Positions 1 through 5,196 of a stretch of 6,001 bases of DNA are shown here, one piece after another. Both the position numbers and the translations under genes were made by a program. Under the pieces are notes generated by a model. The model did not search any database. It had not been told where the DNA came from and saw only the letters and a list, made by a program, of their open reading frames with translations. Source of the stretch: JAVKFF01 sp040226215 (GTDB lineage: Bacteria > Pseudomonadota > Alphaproteobacteria > DSM-16000 > Inquilinaceae); contig JAVKFF010000073.1 in assembly GCA_040226215.1 (NCBI GenBank), positions 1 through 6,001 of the forward strand. The letters run 5' to 3'. Position 1 is the stretch's first letter; each line of letters opens with the position of its first letter.

Positions 1-169
1 GGCCCGGGCCGGGGCGGAACCGCGTCATCTCCGACGTGATGGCGATGATGCGGACTTCGGGACAGGGCGGCGGCGGCTTGGACTTGCTGCAGCCGGCGGT
101 CGCCGCCGCGGCCAGCAGCAGGAGCAGGAGGGCGGCAGCGCGGACGGATGGGACCGGAAGGAATCGCAT
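1..169 (-). CDS. Small lipoprotein, N-terminal part (C-terminus beyond left edge)
   Basis: Reading the minus strand from an ATG at 169-167 gives 56 open codons running off the window. The N-terminus is a textbook lipoprotein signal: Arg2 and Arg10, a hydrophobic run at about residues 11-25 (six leucines then alanines), and a lipobox Thr-Ala-Gly-Cys with Cys27 as the lipidation site. Ser28 follows, which under the enterobacterial +2 rule would favour the outer membrane. After it come a short Pro-rich linker (residues 32-35), Cys36, and a segment with the motif TRFRPGPG at residues 49-56. I recall similar small lipoproteins of unknown function in alphaproteobacteria, but cannot name a family. 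The gene is divergent from ispH. No strong ribosome binding site is seen; GGAAG about 12 bases upstream of the ATG is weak. Coding is supported by signal-peptide structure rather than length, and the function is unknown. Confidence 0.72.
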   Translation of the reverse strand, partial: MRFLPVPSVRAAALLLLLLAAAATAGCSKSKPPPPCPEVRIIAITSEMTRFRPGPG

Positions 170-296
170 GACTGTCTGGGCTTCCAGGTTCGTTCGAGGG
201 GCTGGCCGGAAAGGCGCAGCCGCGGGCGCGGTCGCAGCGGGTCCGCAGACATATCGGCGGCAGGCGCCGGCCACAACATCGCAATGATGATGCCGG

Positions 297-329
297 ACCC
301 CGCCGCCGGGGTTTCTTCCAACCCGGCGG
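297..329. repeat. Overlapping inverted repeats (two mutually exclusive hairpins)
   Basis: An 8-bp perfect stem, CCGCCGGG at 303-310 with CCCGGCGG at 322-329, encloses an 11-base loop. The same left arm can instead form a shorter hairpin, ACCCC at 297-301 with GGGGT at 308-312. No T-tract follows on either strand, so a simple intrinsic terminator is unlikely. It could be a protein-binding site or an RNA structure in a leader. GC-rich DNA forms such pairs by chance, so the function is uncertain. Confidence 0.4.
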
Positions 330-357
330 GCAGTGAACTAGGTTCCGGGATCGACGA

Positions 358-386
358 AGTGTAGAAGAGCCCCGCCGGGGCAACAA
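358..386 (-). promoter_or_regulatory. Candidate sigma70-like promoter for the lipoprotein gene
   Basis: On the minus strand, TTGTTG (381-386) and TACACT (358-363) are separated by exactly 17 bases, resembling a housekeeping -35/-10 pair (3 of 6 and 4 of 6 consensus matches). The spacer contains the inverted repeat GCCCC-GCC-GGGGC at 369-381, which could be an operator. Transcription would start near 350, giving a leader of roughly 180 bases before the ATG at 169, which is rather long. This is a weak call. Confidence 0.25.
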
Positions 387-418
387 GGAATGCAGGCCCG
401 CCATCTATCGGCGCGGGC

Positions 419-423
419 AGGAT
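419..423 (+). promoter_or_regulatory. Probable ribosome binding site of ispH
   Basis: The short purine-rich stretch AGGAT lies about 7-9 bases before the ATG at 431. It is a modest Shine-Dalgarno match but the best one in front of this start. An AAGGA at 385-389 lies too far away for this ATG and sits almost on top of an out-of-frame ATG at 390. Confidence 0.4.
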
Positions 424-430
424 TGGCAGC

Positions 431-1444
431 ATGGGCGTGAACGACAGAATCGGACGGAAACCGGGCGACGATGGCAGGGCTCCCGCCGGGGAGAGCCATG
501 CCCTGCCGCCACTGACCCTGCATCTGGCGAAGCCGCGCGGCTTCTGTGCCGGCGTCGACCGCGCGATCAAGATCGTGGAGCTAGCGCTGGAGCGATTCGG
601 TGCGCCGGTCTATGTGCGGCACGAGATCGTGCACAACCGCTTCGTGGTGGAAGGGCTTGAGGCGCGCGGCGCCATCTTCGTCGACGAGCTGGAAGAGGTG
701 CCCGCCGACATGCCGGTCGTGTTCTCCGCCCATGGCGTGCCGAAATCGGTGCCGGCTGAGGCGGAGCGGCGCAACATGCTGTTCGTCGACGCCACCTGCC
801 CGCTGGTCAGCAAGGTGCATCGCGAGGCGGAGCGTCATCATCGCGACGGGCTGCATATCCTGCTGATCGGCCATGCGGGGCATCCGGAGGTGGTCGGCAC
901 CATGGGCCAGCTGCCCGACGGTGCGGTGCAACTGGTGGAAACCGTGGCGGATGCCGCGAGCATCGCCGTGCCGCAGCCGGACCGGCTCGCCTATATCACC
1001 CAGACCACCCTGTCGGTCGACGATACGGCGGAGATCGTGGAGCGGCTGCGCGCGCGTTTCCCGGCGATCGTCGGGCCGCACAAGGAGGATATCTGCTACG
1101 CCACCACCAACCGCCAGGACGCGGTGAAGGCGATTGCCGCCGACTGCGACATGGTGCTGGTGATCGGCGCACCGAATTCCTCCAACTCGCTGCGCCTGGT
1201 GGAGGTCGCCCGCAAGGCCGGCTGTCCGGCCGCCGCGCTGGTGCAGCGTGCCGCCGATATCGACTGGGAGGCCCTGGCCAGCGCCCGCGCCATCGGGCTG
1301 ACCGCGGGCGCCAGCGCGCCGGAGGTCCTGGTGCAGGAGGTGATCGCCGCCCTGCAGGCCCGGTTCGACGTGACCGTCAAGGACGTGACGGTCACCGATG
1401 AGGATGTCCATTTCAAGCTGCCGCGCGCGCTGCAGCAGGCATAG
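431..1444 (+). CDS. ispH: 4-hydroxy-3-methylbut-2-enyl diphosphate reductase (IspH/LytB)
   Basis: Cytosolic iron-sulfur enzyme that reduces HMBPP to isopentenyl and dimethylallyl diphosphate, the last step of the MEP isoprenoid pathway. The 337-residue protein has the three cluster cysteines: Cys39 in KPRGFCAGVDRA, Cys123 in DATCPLVSKVH and Cys222 in EDICYATTNRQ. Substrate-pocket motifs are also present: HEIVHNR at 64-70, His101 in SAHGVP, GHAGHPEVVGTMGQ at 147-160 with the catalytic Glu153, TQTTLS at 190-195, the SSNS motif at 250-253 and TAGASAPE at 291-298. The first cysteine is normally near residue 12 (E. coli), so this start gives about 27 extra hydrophilic N-terminal residues. ATG 431 is the first ATG in a frame open back to a stop at 362, and the only other early in-frame start is GTG 437. 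It is the first gene of an ispH-thrB-rnhA operon. Family assignment is essentially certain; the exact start is less so. Confidence 0.97.
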   Translation: MGVNDRIGRKPGDDGRAPAGESHALPPLTLHLAKPRGFCAGVDRAIKIVELALERFGAPVYVRHEIVHNRFVVEGLEARGAIFVDELEEVPADMPVVFSAHGVPKSVPAEAERRNMLFVDATCPLVSKVHREAERHHRDGLHILLIGHAGHPEVVGTMGQLPDGAVQLVETVADAASIAVPQPDRLAYITQTTLSVDDTAEIVERLRARFPAIVGPHKEDICYATTNRQDAVKAIAADCDMVLVIGAPNSSNSLRLVEVARKAGCPAAALVQRAADIDWEALASARAIGLTAGASAPEVLVQEVIAALQARFDVTVKDVTVTDEDVHFKLPRALQQA

Positions 1445-1458
1445 CGGCGACACCGGGG

Positions 1459-2436
1459 ATGGCGGTCTATACCGAAGTTGACGACGCGGCGCTGGAGGCG
1501 CTGGTCGCCGAATACGACCTGGGCCGGCTGCTGTCCTGCAAGGGGATCGCCGAGGGGGTGGAGAACTCCAACTTCCTGCTGGTGACCGAGGCGGGGCCGC
1601 ATATCCTGACCCTCTACGAAAAGCGGGTGAAGGCCGAGGACCTGCCCTTCTTCCTGGGACTGATGCAGCACCTGGCGGCGCGGGGGTTCATCTGCCCGAC
1701 GCCGATCGCCGGGCGCGACGGCCGCGCGCTGCGCCATGTGGCCGGGCGCCCCGCGGCGATCATCAGCTTCCTGCGCGGGGTCTGGCCGCGGCGGCCGACC
1801 GCGGTGCATTGCGCCGGCGTGGGCGCGGCGATGGCGGACCTGCATCGCTGCGCCACGGATTTCGGCCTGCGGCGCGCCAACGACCTGTCCCTCGCCGGCT
1901 GGGGCAACCTGCTGCGCTCCTGCCAGTCGCAGGCGGATGCCTTCAGCCCGGGGCTGAGCGCGGAGCTGACCCGCGAGCTGGAGGCGTTGCAGGCGGCCTG
2001 GCCCGACCCCGCCGCCCTGCCGCGCGGGGTGATTCATGCCGACATGTTCCCGGACAATGTCTTCTTCCTGGAGAACCGGCTGTCCGGCGTGATCGATTTC
2101 TACTTCGCCTGCAACGACATGCTGGCCTACGACCTGGCGGTGGCGCTCACCGCCTGGTGTTTCGAGCGCGACGGTGCGTTCAACGTCACCAAGGGGCGCG
2201 CCCTGCTGGAAGCCTATGTGCGAAGCCGCCCGCTGACCGTGGCGGAGCGCGATGCCCTGCCGCTGCTGGCGCGCGGCGCGGCGCTGCGGTTCCTGCTGAC
2301 CCGCCTGTACGACTGGCTGAACCAGGTGCCGGGCGCCATGGTGAAGCCCAAGGATCCGACGGAGTACCTGCAGAAGATGCGTTTTCATCGCGAGGTCGCC
2401 AACGCGGCCGGCTACGGCCTGGAATACGCCCCGTGA
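1459..2436 (+). CDS. thrB: Homoserine kinase, ThrB of the APH-fold type
   Basis: Phosphorylates L-homoserine with ATP to O-phosphohomoserine, the penultimate step of threonine synthesis, in the cytosol. At 325 residues it has the length of the proteobacterial ThrB that belongs to the aminoglycoside/choline kinase fold, not the GHMP-type ThrB of E. coli. The N-terminus (MAVYTEV) and the motif KGIAEGVENSNFLL at 28-41 are hallmarks of this group. The catalytic loop is HADMFPDN at 193-200, with Asp195 as catalytic base and Asn200 as a metal ligand. VIDFYF at 211-216 is the DFG-equivalent, with Asp213 binding metal. The C-terminal part is helical (RFLLTRLYDWL at 277-287). It starts 14 bp after the ispH stop, preceded only by a weak GGGG stretch, so translation may depend on coupling to ispH. 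The order ispH-thrB-rnhA is common in alphaproteobacteria. An unrelated small-molecule kinase of this fold is unlikely. Confidence 0.95.
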   Translation: MAVYTEVDDAALEALVAEYDLGRLLSCKGIAEGVENSNFLLVTEAGPHILTLYEKRVKAEDLPFFLGLMQHLAARGFICPTPIAGRDGRALRHVAGRPAAIISFLRGVWPRRPTAVHCAGVGAAMADLHRCATDFGLRRANDLSLAGWGNLLRSCQSQADAFSPGLSAELTRELEALQAAWPDPAALPRGVIHADMFPDNVFFLENRLSGVIDFYFACNDMLAYDLAVALTAWCFERDGAFNVTKGRALLEAYVRSRPLTVAERDALPLLARGAALRFLLTRLYDWLNQVPGAMVKPKDPTEYLQKMRFHREVANAAGYGLEYAP

Positions 2437-2882
2437 CCGGCGCGCCGGTCGAGATCCATACCGACGGCGCCTGCAGCGGCAATCCCGGCCCCGGCGGCTG
2501 GGCGGCGCTGCTGCGCTTCAACGGGCCGGACATGGCACTGGCGGGCGCCGAGGCCCAGACCTCCAACAACCGCATGGAGCTGATGGCCGCAATTGCCGCC
2601 CTGGAGGCCCTGAAGCGCCCGATGGGCGTGCGGCTGCACACCGACAGCCAGTATGTCCGCACCGGCATCACCGAGTGGCTGCCCAAGTGGGTCCGCAACG
2701 GCTGGAAGACCGCCCAGAAGAAGCCTGTGAAGAATGCCGACCTCTGGCAGCGCCTGCAGGAGGCCGCGCGGCCGCATGACGTGGAATGGATCTGGGTGCG
2801 CGGCCATTCCGGGCATCCGGAGAACGAGCGTGTCGACGAACTGGCCCGCCGCCAGATCGAGATCCTGCGCCACACCCGGTAG
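2433..2882 (+). CDS. rnhA: Ribonuclease HI
   Basis: Cleaves the RNA strand of RNA-DNA hybrids (R-loops, replication primers) in the cytosol. The start is GTG 2433, inside the thrB stop region (GTGA, a 4-bp overlap). Reading from it gives 149 residues, close to the 155 of E. coli RnhA. All catalytic residues fall one position after the E. coli numbers: Asp11 in HTDGACSGNPGPGGW, Glu49 in NNRMELMA, Asp71 in HTDSQYV, His125 in VRGHSGHPENE and Asp135 in RVDELAR. This agreement supports the GTG start. The basic handle region (WLPKWVRNGWKTAQKKPVKN, 82-101) is present, as in classic hybrid-binding RNase HI. An upstream extension of the frame into thrB has no family support. The overlap implies translational coupling to thrB. 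Identification is firm. Confidence 0.96.
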   Translation: MTGAPVEIHTDGACSGNPGPGGWAALLRFNGPDMALAGAEAQTSNNRMELMAAIAALEALKRPMGVRLHTDSQYVRTGITEWLPKWVRNGWKTAQKKPVKNADLWQRLQEAARPHDVEWIWVRGHSGHPENERVDELARRQIEILRHTR

Positions 2883-2887
2883 CGCCG

Positions 2888-2922
2888 GCGCGCCCGGCCG
2901 GTCGTCCGACCATCGGGCGCGC
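2888..2922 (+). terminator. Strong hairpin just after rnhA, possible terminator without T-tract
   Basis: Starting 5 bases after the rnhA stop, 2888-2896 pairs perfectly with 2914-2922 (9 bp, all G-C). A smaller 4-bp hairpin (GGTC/GACC, 2900-2903 with 2908-2911) can form inside the loop. No run of T follows, so it is not a canonical intrinsic terminator. It may end the ispH-thrB-rnhA transcript with help from Rho or protect the 3' end. Its position between two functionally different units supports a boundary role. Confidence 0.45.
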
Positions 2923-2948
2923 GCCGCGGGCCGGTGACAACCGCACGG

Positions 2949-2974
2949 GGAACTCTCCGCTGCGTTTGCGCGTT
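2949..2974 (+). promoter_or_regulatory. EcfG-type (general stress response) promoter before betT
   Basis: GGAAC at 2949-2953 and CGTT at 2971-2974 are separated by 17 bases. This is an exact match to the alphaproteobacterial EcfG/RpoE2/SigT consensus GGAAC-N16/17-CGTT. It lies in the non-coding region on the correct strand for betT, 129 bases before the ATG. Transcription would begin near 2980-2984, leaving a leader of about 120 bases. An osmoprotectant transporter is a sensible general-stress target. The motif is seen directly; its activity is inferred and depends on the organism having the PhyR-NepR-EcfG system. Confidence 0.6.
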
Positions 2975-2984
2975 GTGTGGAAAG

Positions 2985-3004
2985 CGAACCGGGGCCCTCG
3001 GGGG
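2985..3004 (+). repeat. Direct repeat copy 1 in the betT leader
   Basis: CGAACCGGGGCCCTCGGGGG matches the stretch at 3051-3070 at 17 of 20 positions, including an uninterrupted GGGCCCTCGG. It begins right at or after the predicted transcription start. It could be a regulator-binding site, but no known operator is recognised. Confidence 0.4.
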
Positions 3005-3033
3005 CCATGGGCCGGTTGGCGCGGGACGATGGC

Positions 3034-3043
3034 GGGAATTCCC
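3034..3043. repeat. Perfect 10-bp palindrome GGGAATTCCC
   Basis: This perfect palindrome lies between the two copies of the direct repeat in the betT leader. It contains an A/T island in an otherwise GC-rich stretch, which could be a dimeric-regulator half-site pair. A palindrome this short can occur by chance. Confidence 0.3.
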
Positions 3044-3050
3044 CTGCCCA

Positions 3051-3070
3051 CGAACGCGGGCCCTCGGCGG
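3051..3070 (+). repeat. Direct repeat copy 2 in the betT leader
   Basis: CGAACGCGGGCCCTCGGCGG is the second copy, 66 bases downstream of copy 1, with three mismatches (positions 6, 7 and 18 of the repeat). Its 3' end overlaps the left arm of the hairpin at 3065-3080. Confidence 0.4.
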
Positions 3071-3080
3071 ACTTCCGCCG
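3065..3080 (+). promoter_or_regulatory. Leader hairpin upstream of the betT ribosome binding site
   Basis: CGGCGG at 3065-3070 pairs perfectly with CCGCCG at 3075-3080 around an ACTT loop. The stem ends 9 bases before the AGGGAG ribosome binding site, so in mRNA it could influence ribosome access or transcript stability. Formation is likely given six G-C pairs; a regulatory role is conjecture. Confidence 0.35.
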
Positions 3081-3089
3081 CGGCCCGGC

Positions 3090-3095
3090 AGGGAG
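3090..3095 (+). promoter_or_regulatory. Ribosome binding site deciding the betT start
   Basis: AGGGAG lies 8 bases before ATG 3104, the best Shine-Dalgarno signal near the gene. It favours this start over the in-frame ATG at 3029, which has only a weak GGGAC nearby. Confidence 0.65.
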
Positions 3096-3103
3096 CGACC
3101 GCC

Positions 3104-5161
3104 ATGACGCAGCCGCCCGACGCTGCCCCCCGGGACCGTATCAACCCGGTCGTGGTCTATGGCTCCACCACCTGCATCTTCCTGTTCGCGGTCTGGGTGA
3201 TGGTCTTCGCCGACTCCGCCACGGCGGCGAACGGCGCCGCGCGCGGCTGGGTCTCCGACAGTTTCGGCTGGTTCTATTTCCTCGCCATCATCGTCTATCT
3301 GCTCTTCGTCGTCGGCGTCGCCCTGTCGCGGTTCGGCCGGATCAGGCTGGGGCCGGAGCATTCCAGGCCGGAATTCCCGCTCTTGTCCTGGGCCGCGATG
3401 CTGTTCGCCGCCGGCATCGGCATCGACCTGCTGTTCTTCTGCGTGGCCGAGCCCGTGGCCCAGTTCCTGGCACCGCCGGTCGGCACGCCAGGCACCGTCG
3501 AAGCCGCCCGCCACGCCATGGAACTGACCCTGTTCCACTGGGGCCTGTCGGGCTGGGGGGTCTATACGCTGGTCGGCATGTCGCTGGCCTTCTTCAGCTA
3601 TCGCCATGGCCTGCCCCTGACCATCCGGTCGGCCTTGTTCCCGCTGTTCGGCGAACGGATCAACGGCTGGATCGGCCACAGCGTCGACATCGCGGCCGTG
3701 CTCGGGACGATCTTCGGCATCGCCACGAGCCTTGGGATCGGCATCATCCAGCTGAACTACGGGCTCGACTACATGTTCGGCATACCGTCGGGACAGCTGA
3801 CCCAGACCGTGCTGGCGGTCCTGATCGTGATCTTCGCGGGGCTTTCTGCCGCAACCGGGGTCGAACGGGGCATCCGCCGGCTTTCGGAACTGAACATGGC
3901 GCTGGCGGTCGGCCTGCTGCTGTTCGTGCTGTTCGCCGGCCAGACCCTGTTCCTGCTGAATGCACTGGTGCTGAACATCGGCGACTACGCCACGCATTTC
4001 CTGGCGATGTCGTTCGACACCTATGCCTTCGACCCGCCGACCGACTGGCTGAACGCCTGGACCGTCTTCTTCTGGGCCTGGTGGATCGCCTGGGGCCCCT
4101 TCGTCGGGCTCTTCCTCGCCCGCATCTCGCGCGGGCGCACCATCGCCGAGTTCGTCGCCGGCACCCTGCTCCTGCCCTTCGCCTTCATGCTGGCCTGGAT
4201 GTCAATCATGGGGAACAGCGCCATCGACCTTGTCATGGAGGGGGCGACGGCTTTCGGCGACAGCGCCATGAACAATCCGGGTTCCGCGATCTACCTGTTC
4301 CTCGAACAATTGCCCTGGTCCACCGTGACCACGATCGTCGTTACCGTGCTGGCGATCATCTTCTTCATCACTTCGGGCGATTCCGGCTCCCTCGTGCTCT
4401 CGAACTTCGCCTCGAAGCTGCAGCATGTCGACCATGACGCCCCTGTCTGGATGCGGATCCTGTGGGCGGCGATGATCGGTATCCTGACCGTGGCCCTGCT
4501 GTTCGCCGACGGCCTGACCGCATTGCAGAGCACCACCGTGATCATGGGGCTGCCGTTCTCGATCGTCCTGCTGCTGATGATGGTCGGGCTGTTCAAGGCA
4601 TTGCGGGTCGAAGTCATGAAGGAGGAGGCCCGCAGTCGCGGCCTTCCCGGCCACCGGTCCGGCCGAACCGGCGAGGGCCGGACGCCCGGGTCCTGGAACC
4701 GGCGGCTGAGCCGCGCGCTGAGCTTCCCCAGCCGCAAGGAAGCGGACGGCTTCCTGGACAGGGTGGCCCGGCCGGCGATGGAAGCGATCCGCAGCTCGCT
4801 CGAACAGAAGGGTCTGAAGGTCGAGATCGTGGAGGAAGACAAGGACGCACGTCACATCGACCTGAACGTCGATCTGGCGGGCGCACAGGACTTCACCTAC
4901 CAGATCTGGCTGCGCCGCTGGCCGGTTCCAAGCTTTGCGATCCGCCCCGGGCACGACGGCGGCAGCTACTATCGCGCCGAGGTCCATCTGTTCGAGGGCG
5001 GCCTGGGCTACGACCTCATGGGCTACAGCGAAGAGCAGGTCATCGAGGACATCCTCGAGCAGTACGAACGGCATCTCGATTTCCTGCACATGCAGCAGCA
5101 GGCGCGCGACACCACCGCAATGCCGGACGAAAGCACCGACCCGGTTGCCTCTGGCGGCTGA
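3104..5161 (+). CDS. betT: BCCT-family choline transporter BetT
   Basis: Inner-membrane secondary transporter that takes up choline, the precursor of the osmoprotectant glycine betaine; E. coli BetT is proton-driven. The 685 residues compare with 677 in E. coli BetT. The family motif DRINPVVVY falls at residues 11-19, the same place as in the E. coli protein, which fixes the start at ATG 3104 although the frame is open upstream. Twelve membrane segments can be placed at about 14-36, 55-75, 94-112, 143-165, 193-216, 232-252, 267-288, 318-338, 350-370, 408-424, 451-468 and 476-498. Key motifs are AAGIGIDLLFFCVAEPV (102-118, with the BetT-type GIGID), the tryptophan-rich WAWWIAWGPFVGLFLARISRGR (from 324) and TSGDSGSLV (423-431). 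The long cytoplasmic tail (about 500-685), known in E. coli BetT to tune osmotic activation, is intact and ends with the conserved EQVIEDILEQYERHLDF (644-660). betA follows after 35 bp. Confidence 0.95.
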   Translation: MTQPPDAAPRDRINPVVVYGSTTCIFLFAVWVMVFADSATAANGAARGWVSDSFGWFYFLAIIVYLLFVVGVALSRFGRIRLGPEHSRPEFPLLSWAAMLFAAGIGIDLLFFCVAEPVAQFLAPPVGTPGTVEAARHAMELTLFHWGLSGWGVYTLVGMSLAFFSYRHGLPLTIRSALFPLFGERINGWIGHSVDIAAVLGTIFGIATSLGIGIIQLNYGLDYMFGIPSGQLTQTVLAVLIVIFAGLSAATGVERGIRRLSELNMALAVGLLLFVLFAGQTLFLLNALVLNIGDYATHFLAMSFDTYAFDPPTDWLNAWTVFFWAWWIAWGPFVGLFLARISRGRTIAEFVAGTLLLPFAFMLAWMSIMGNSAIDLVMEGATAFGDSAMNNPGSAIYLFLEQLPWSTVTTIVVTVLAIIFFITSGDSGSLVLSNFASKLQHVDHDAPVWMRILWAAMIGILTVALLFADGLTALQSTTVIMGLPFSIVLLLMMVGLFKALRVEVMKEEARSRGLPGHRSGRTGEGRTPGSWNRRLSRALSFPSRKEADGFLDRVARPAMEAIRSSLEQKGLKVEIVEEDKDARHIDLNVDLAGAQDFTYQIWLRRWPVPSFAIRPGHDGGSYYRAEVHLFEGGLGYDLMGYSEEQVIEDILEQYERHLDFLHMQQQARDTTAMPDESTDPVASGG

Positions 5162-5162
5162 A

Positions 5163-5176
5163 GGCCGGATTCGGCC
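5163..5176 (+). other. Small hairpin in the betT-betA gap
   Basis: GGCCG at 5163-5167 pairs with CGGCC at 5172-5176 around a GATT loop, immediately after the betT stop codon. It has only five pairs and no T-tract, so it should not block read-through into betA. It might affect transcript processing between the two genes. Confidence 0.25.
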
Positions 5177-5184
5177 CTGCACGA

Positions 5185-5189
5185 AAGGA
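5185..5189 (+). promoter_or_regulatory. Ribosome binding site of betA
   Basis: AAGGA lies 7 bases before ATG 5197, a near-ideal Shine-Dalgarno sequence and spacing, stronger than those of the upstream housekeeping genes. It settles the betA start. Confidence 0.7.
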
Positions 5190-5196
5190 CCCGGGC

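Larger units (their letters stand above)
170..430. other. Divergent intergenic region between the lipoprotein gene and ispH
   Basis: These 261 bases separate the minus-strand lipoprotein gene from plus-strand ispH, so they should hold both promoters. No convincing gene is seen. The region contains GC-rich inverted repeats at 297-329 and 369-381 and one acceptable minus-strand promoter-like pair, listed separately. I found no convincing plus-strand -35/-10 pair for ispH. Open frames crossing the region on either strand look like high-G+C shadows. Confidence 0.7.

Noticed and set aside
311..345. CTTCCA/CTAGGT considered as a plus-strand promoter for ispH
   Set aside because: Spacing is 17 bases, but both hexamers match the consensus too poorly to report as a feature.
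390..440. Short upstream frame of 16 codons ending 10 bases into ispH
   Set aside because: The purine-rich AAGGA abuts its ATG too closely for normal initiation, and nothing else supports a leader peptide.
25..570. 181-codon minus-strand frame across the intergenic region and ispH start
   Set aside because: It is out of phase with the lipoprotein reading, which has a proper signal peptide. It also overlaps ispH and becomes an Arg/Pro/Ser-rich string at its end.
1096..2388. 430-codon minus-strand open frame opposite ispH and thrB
   Set aside because: The translation is rich in Arg, Gln, Gly and His and shows no domain. It is a shadow of the two firmly identified genes.
3013..3036. TGGCGCG-like string considered as a sigma54 promoter before betT
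   Set aside because: The GG and GC dinucleotides do not stand at the required 10-base spacing and the TTGC element is missing.
3029..3103. Alternative in-frame ATG at 3029 for betT, adding 25 residues
   Set aside because: The ATG at 3104 has a good ribosome binding site and puts the INPVV motif at the same residue number as in E. coli BetT. The 25 extra residues have no family counterpart.
2186..3997. Very long minus-strand open frame (603 codons) opposite thrB, rnhA and betT
   Set aside because: It crosses three well-identified plus-strand genes and two regulatory stretches, and its protein is a low-complexity Arg/Gly/Pro/Gln-rich string. This is typical antisense shadow in high-G+C DNA.
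2977..4437. 486-codon plus-strand frame overlapping betT in another phase
   Set aside because: The frame is Arg/Pro/His-rich with no recognisable motif, while the betT frame matches its family from end to end.
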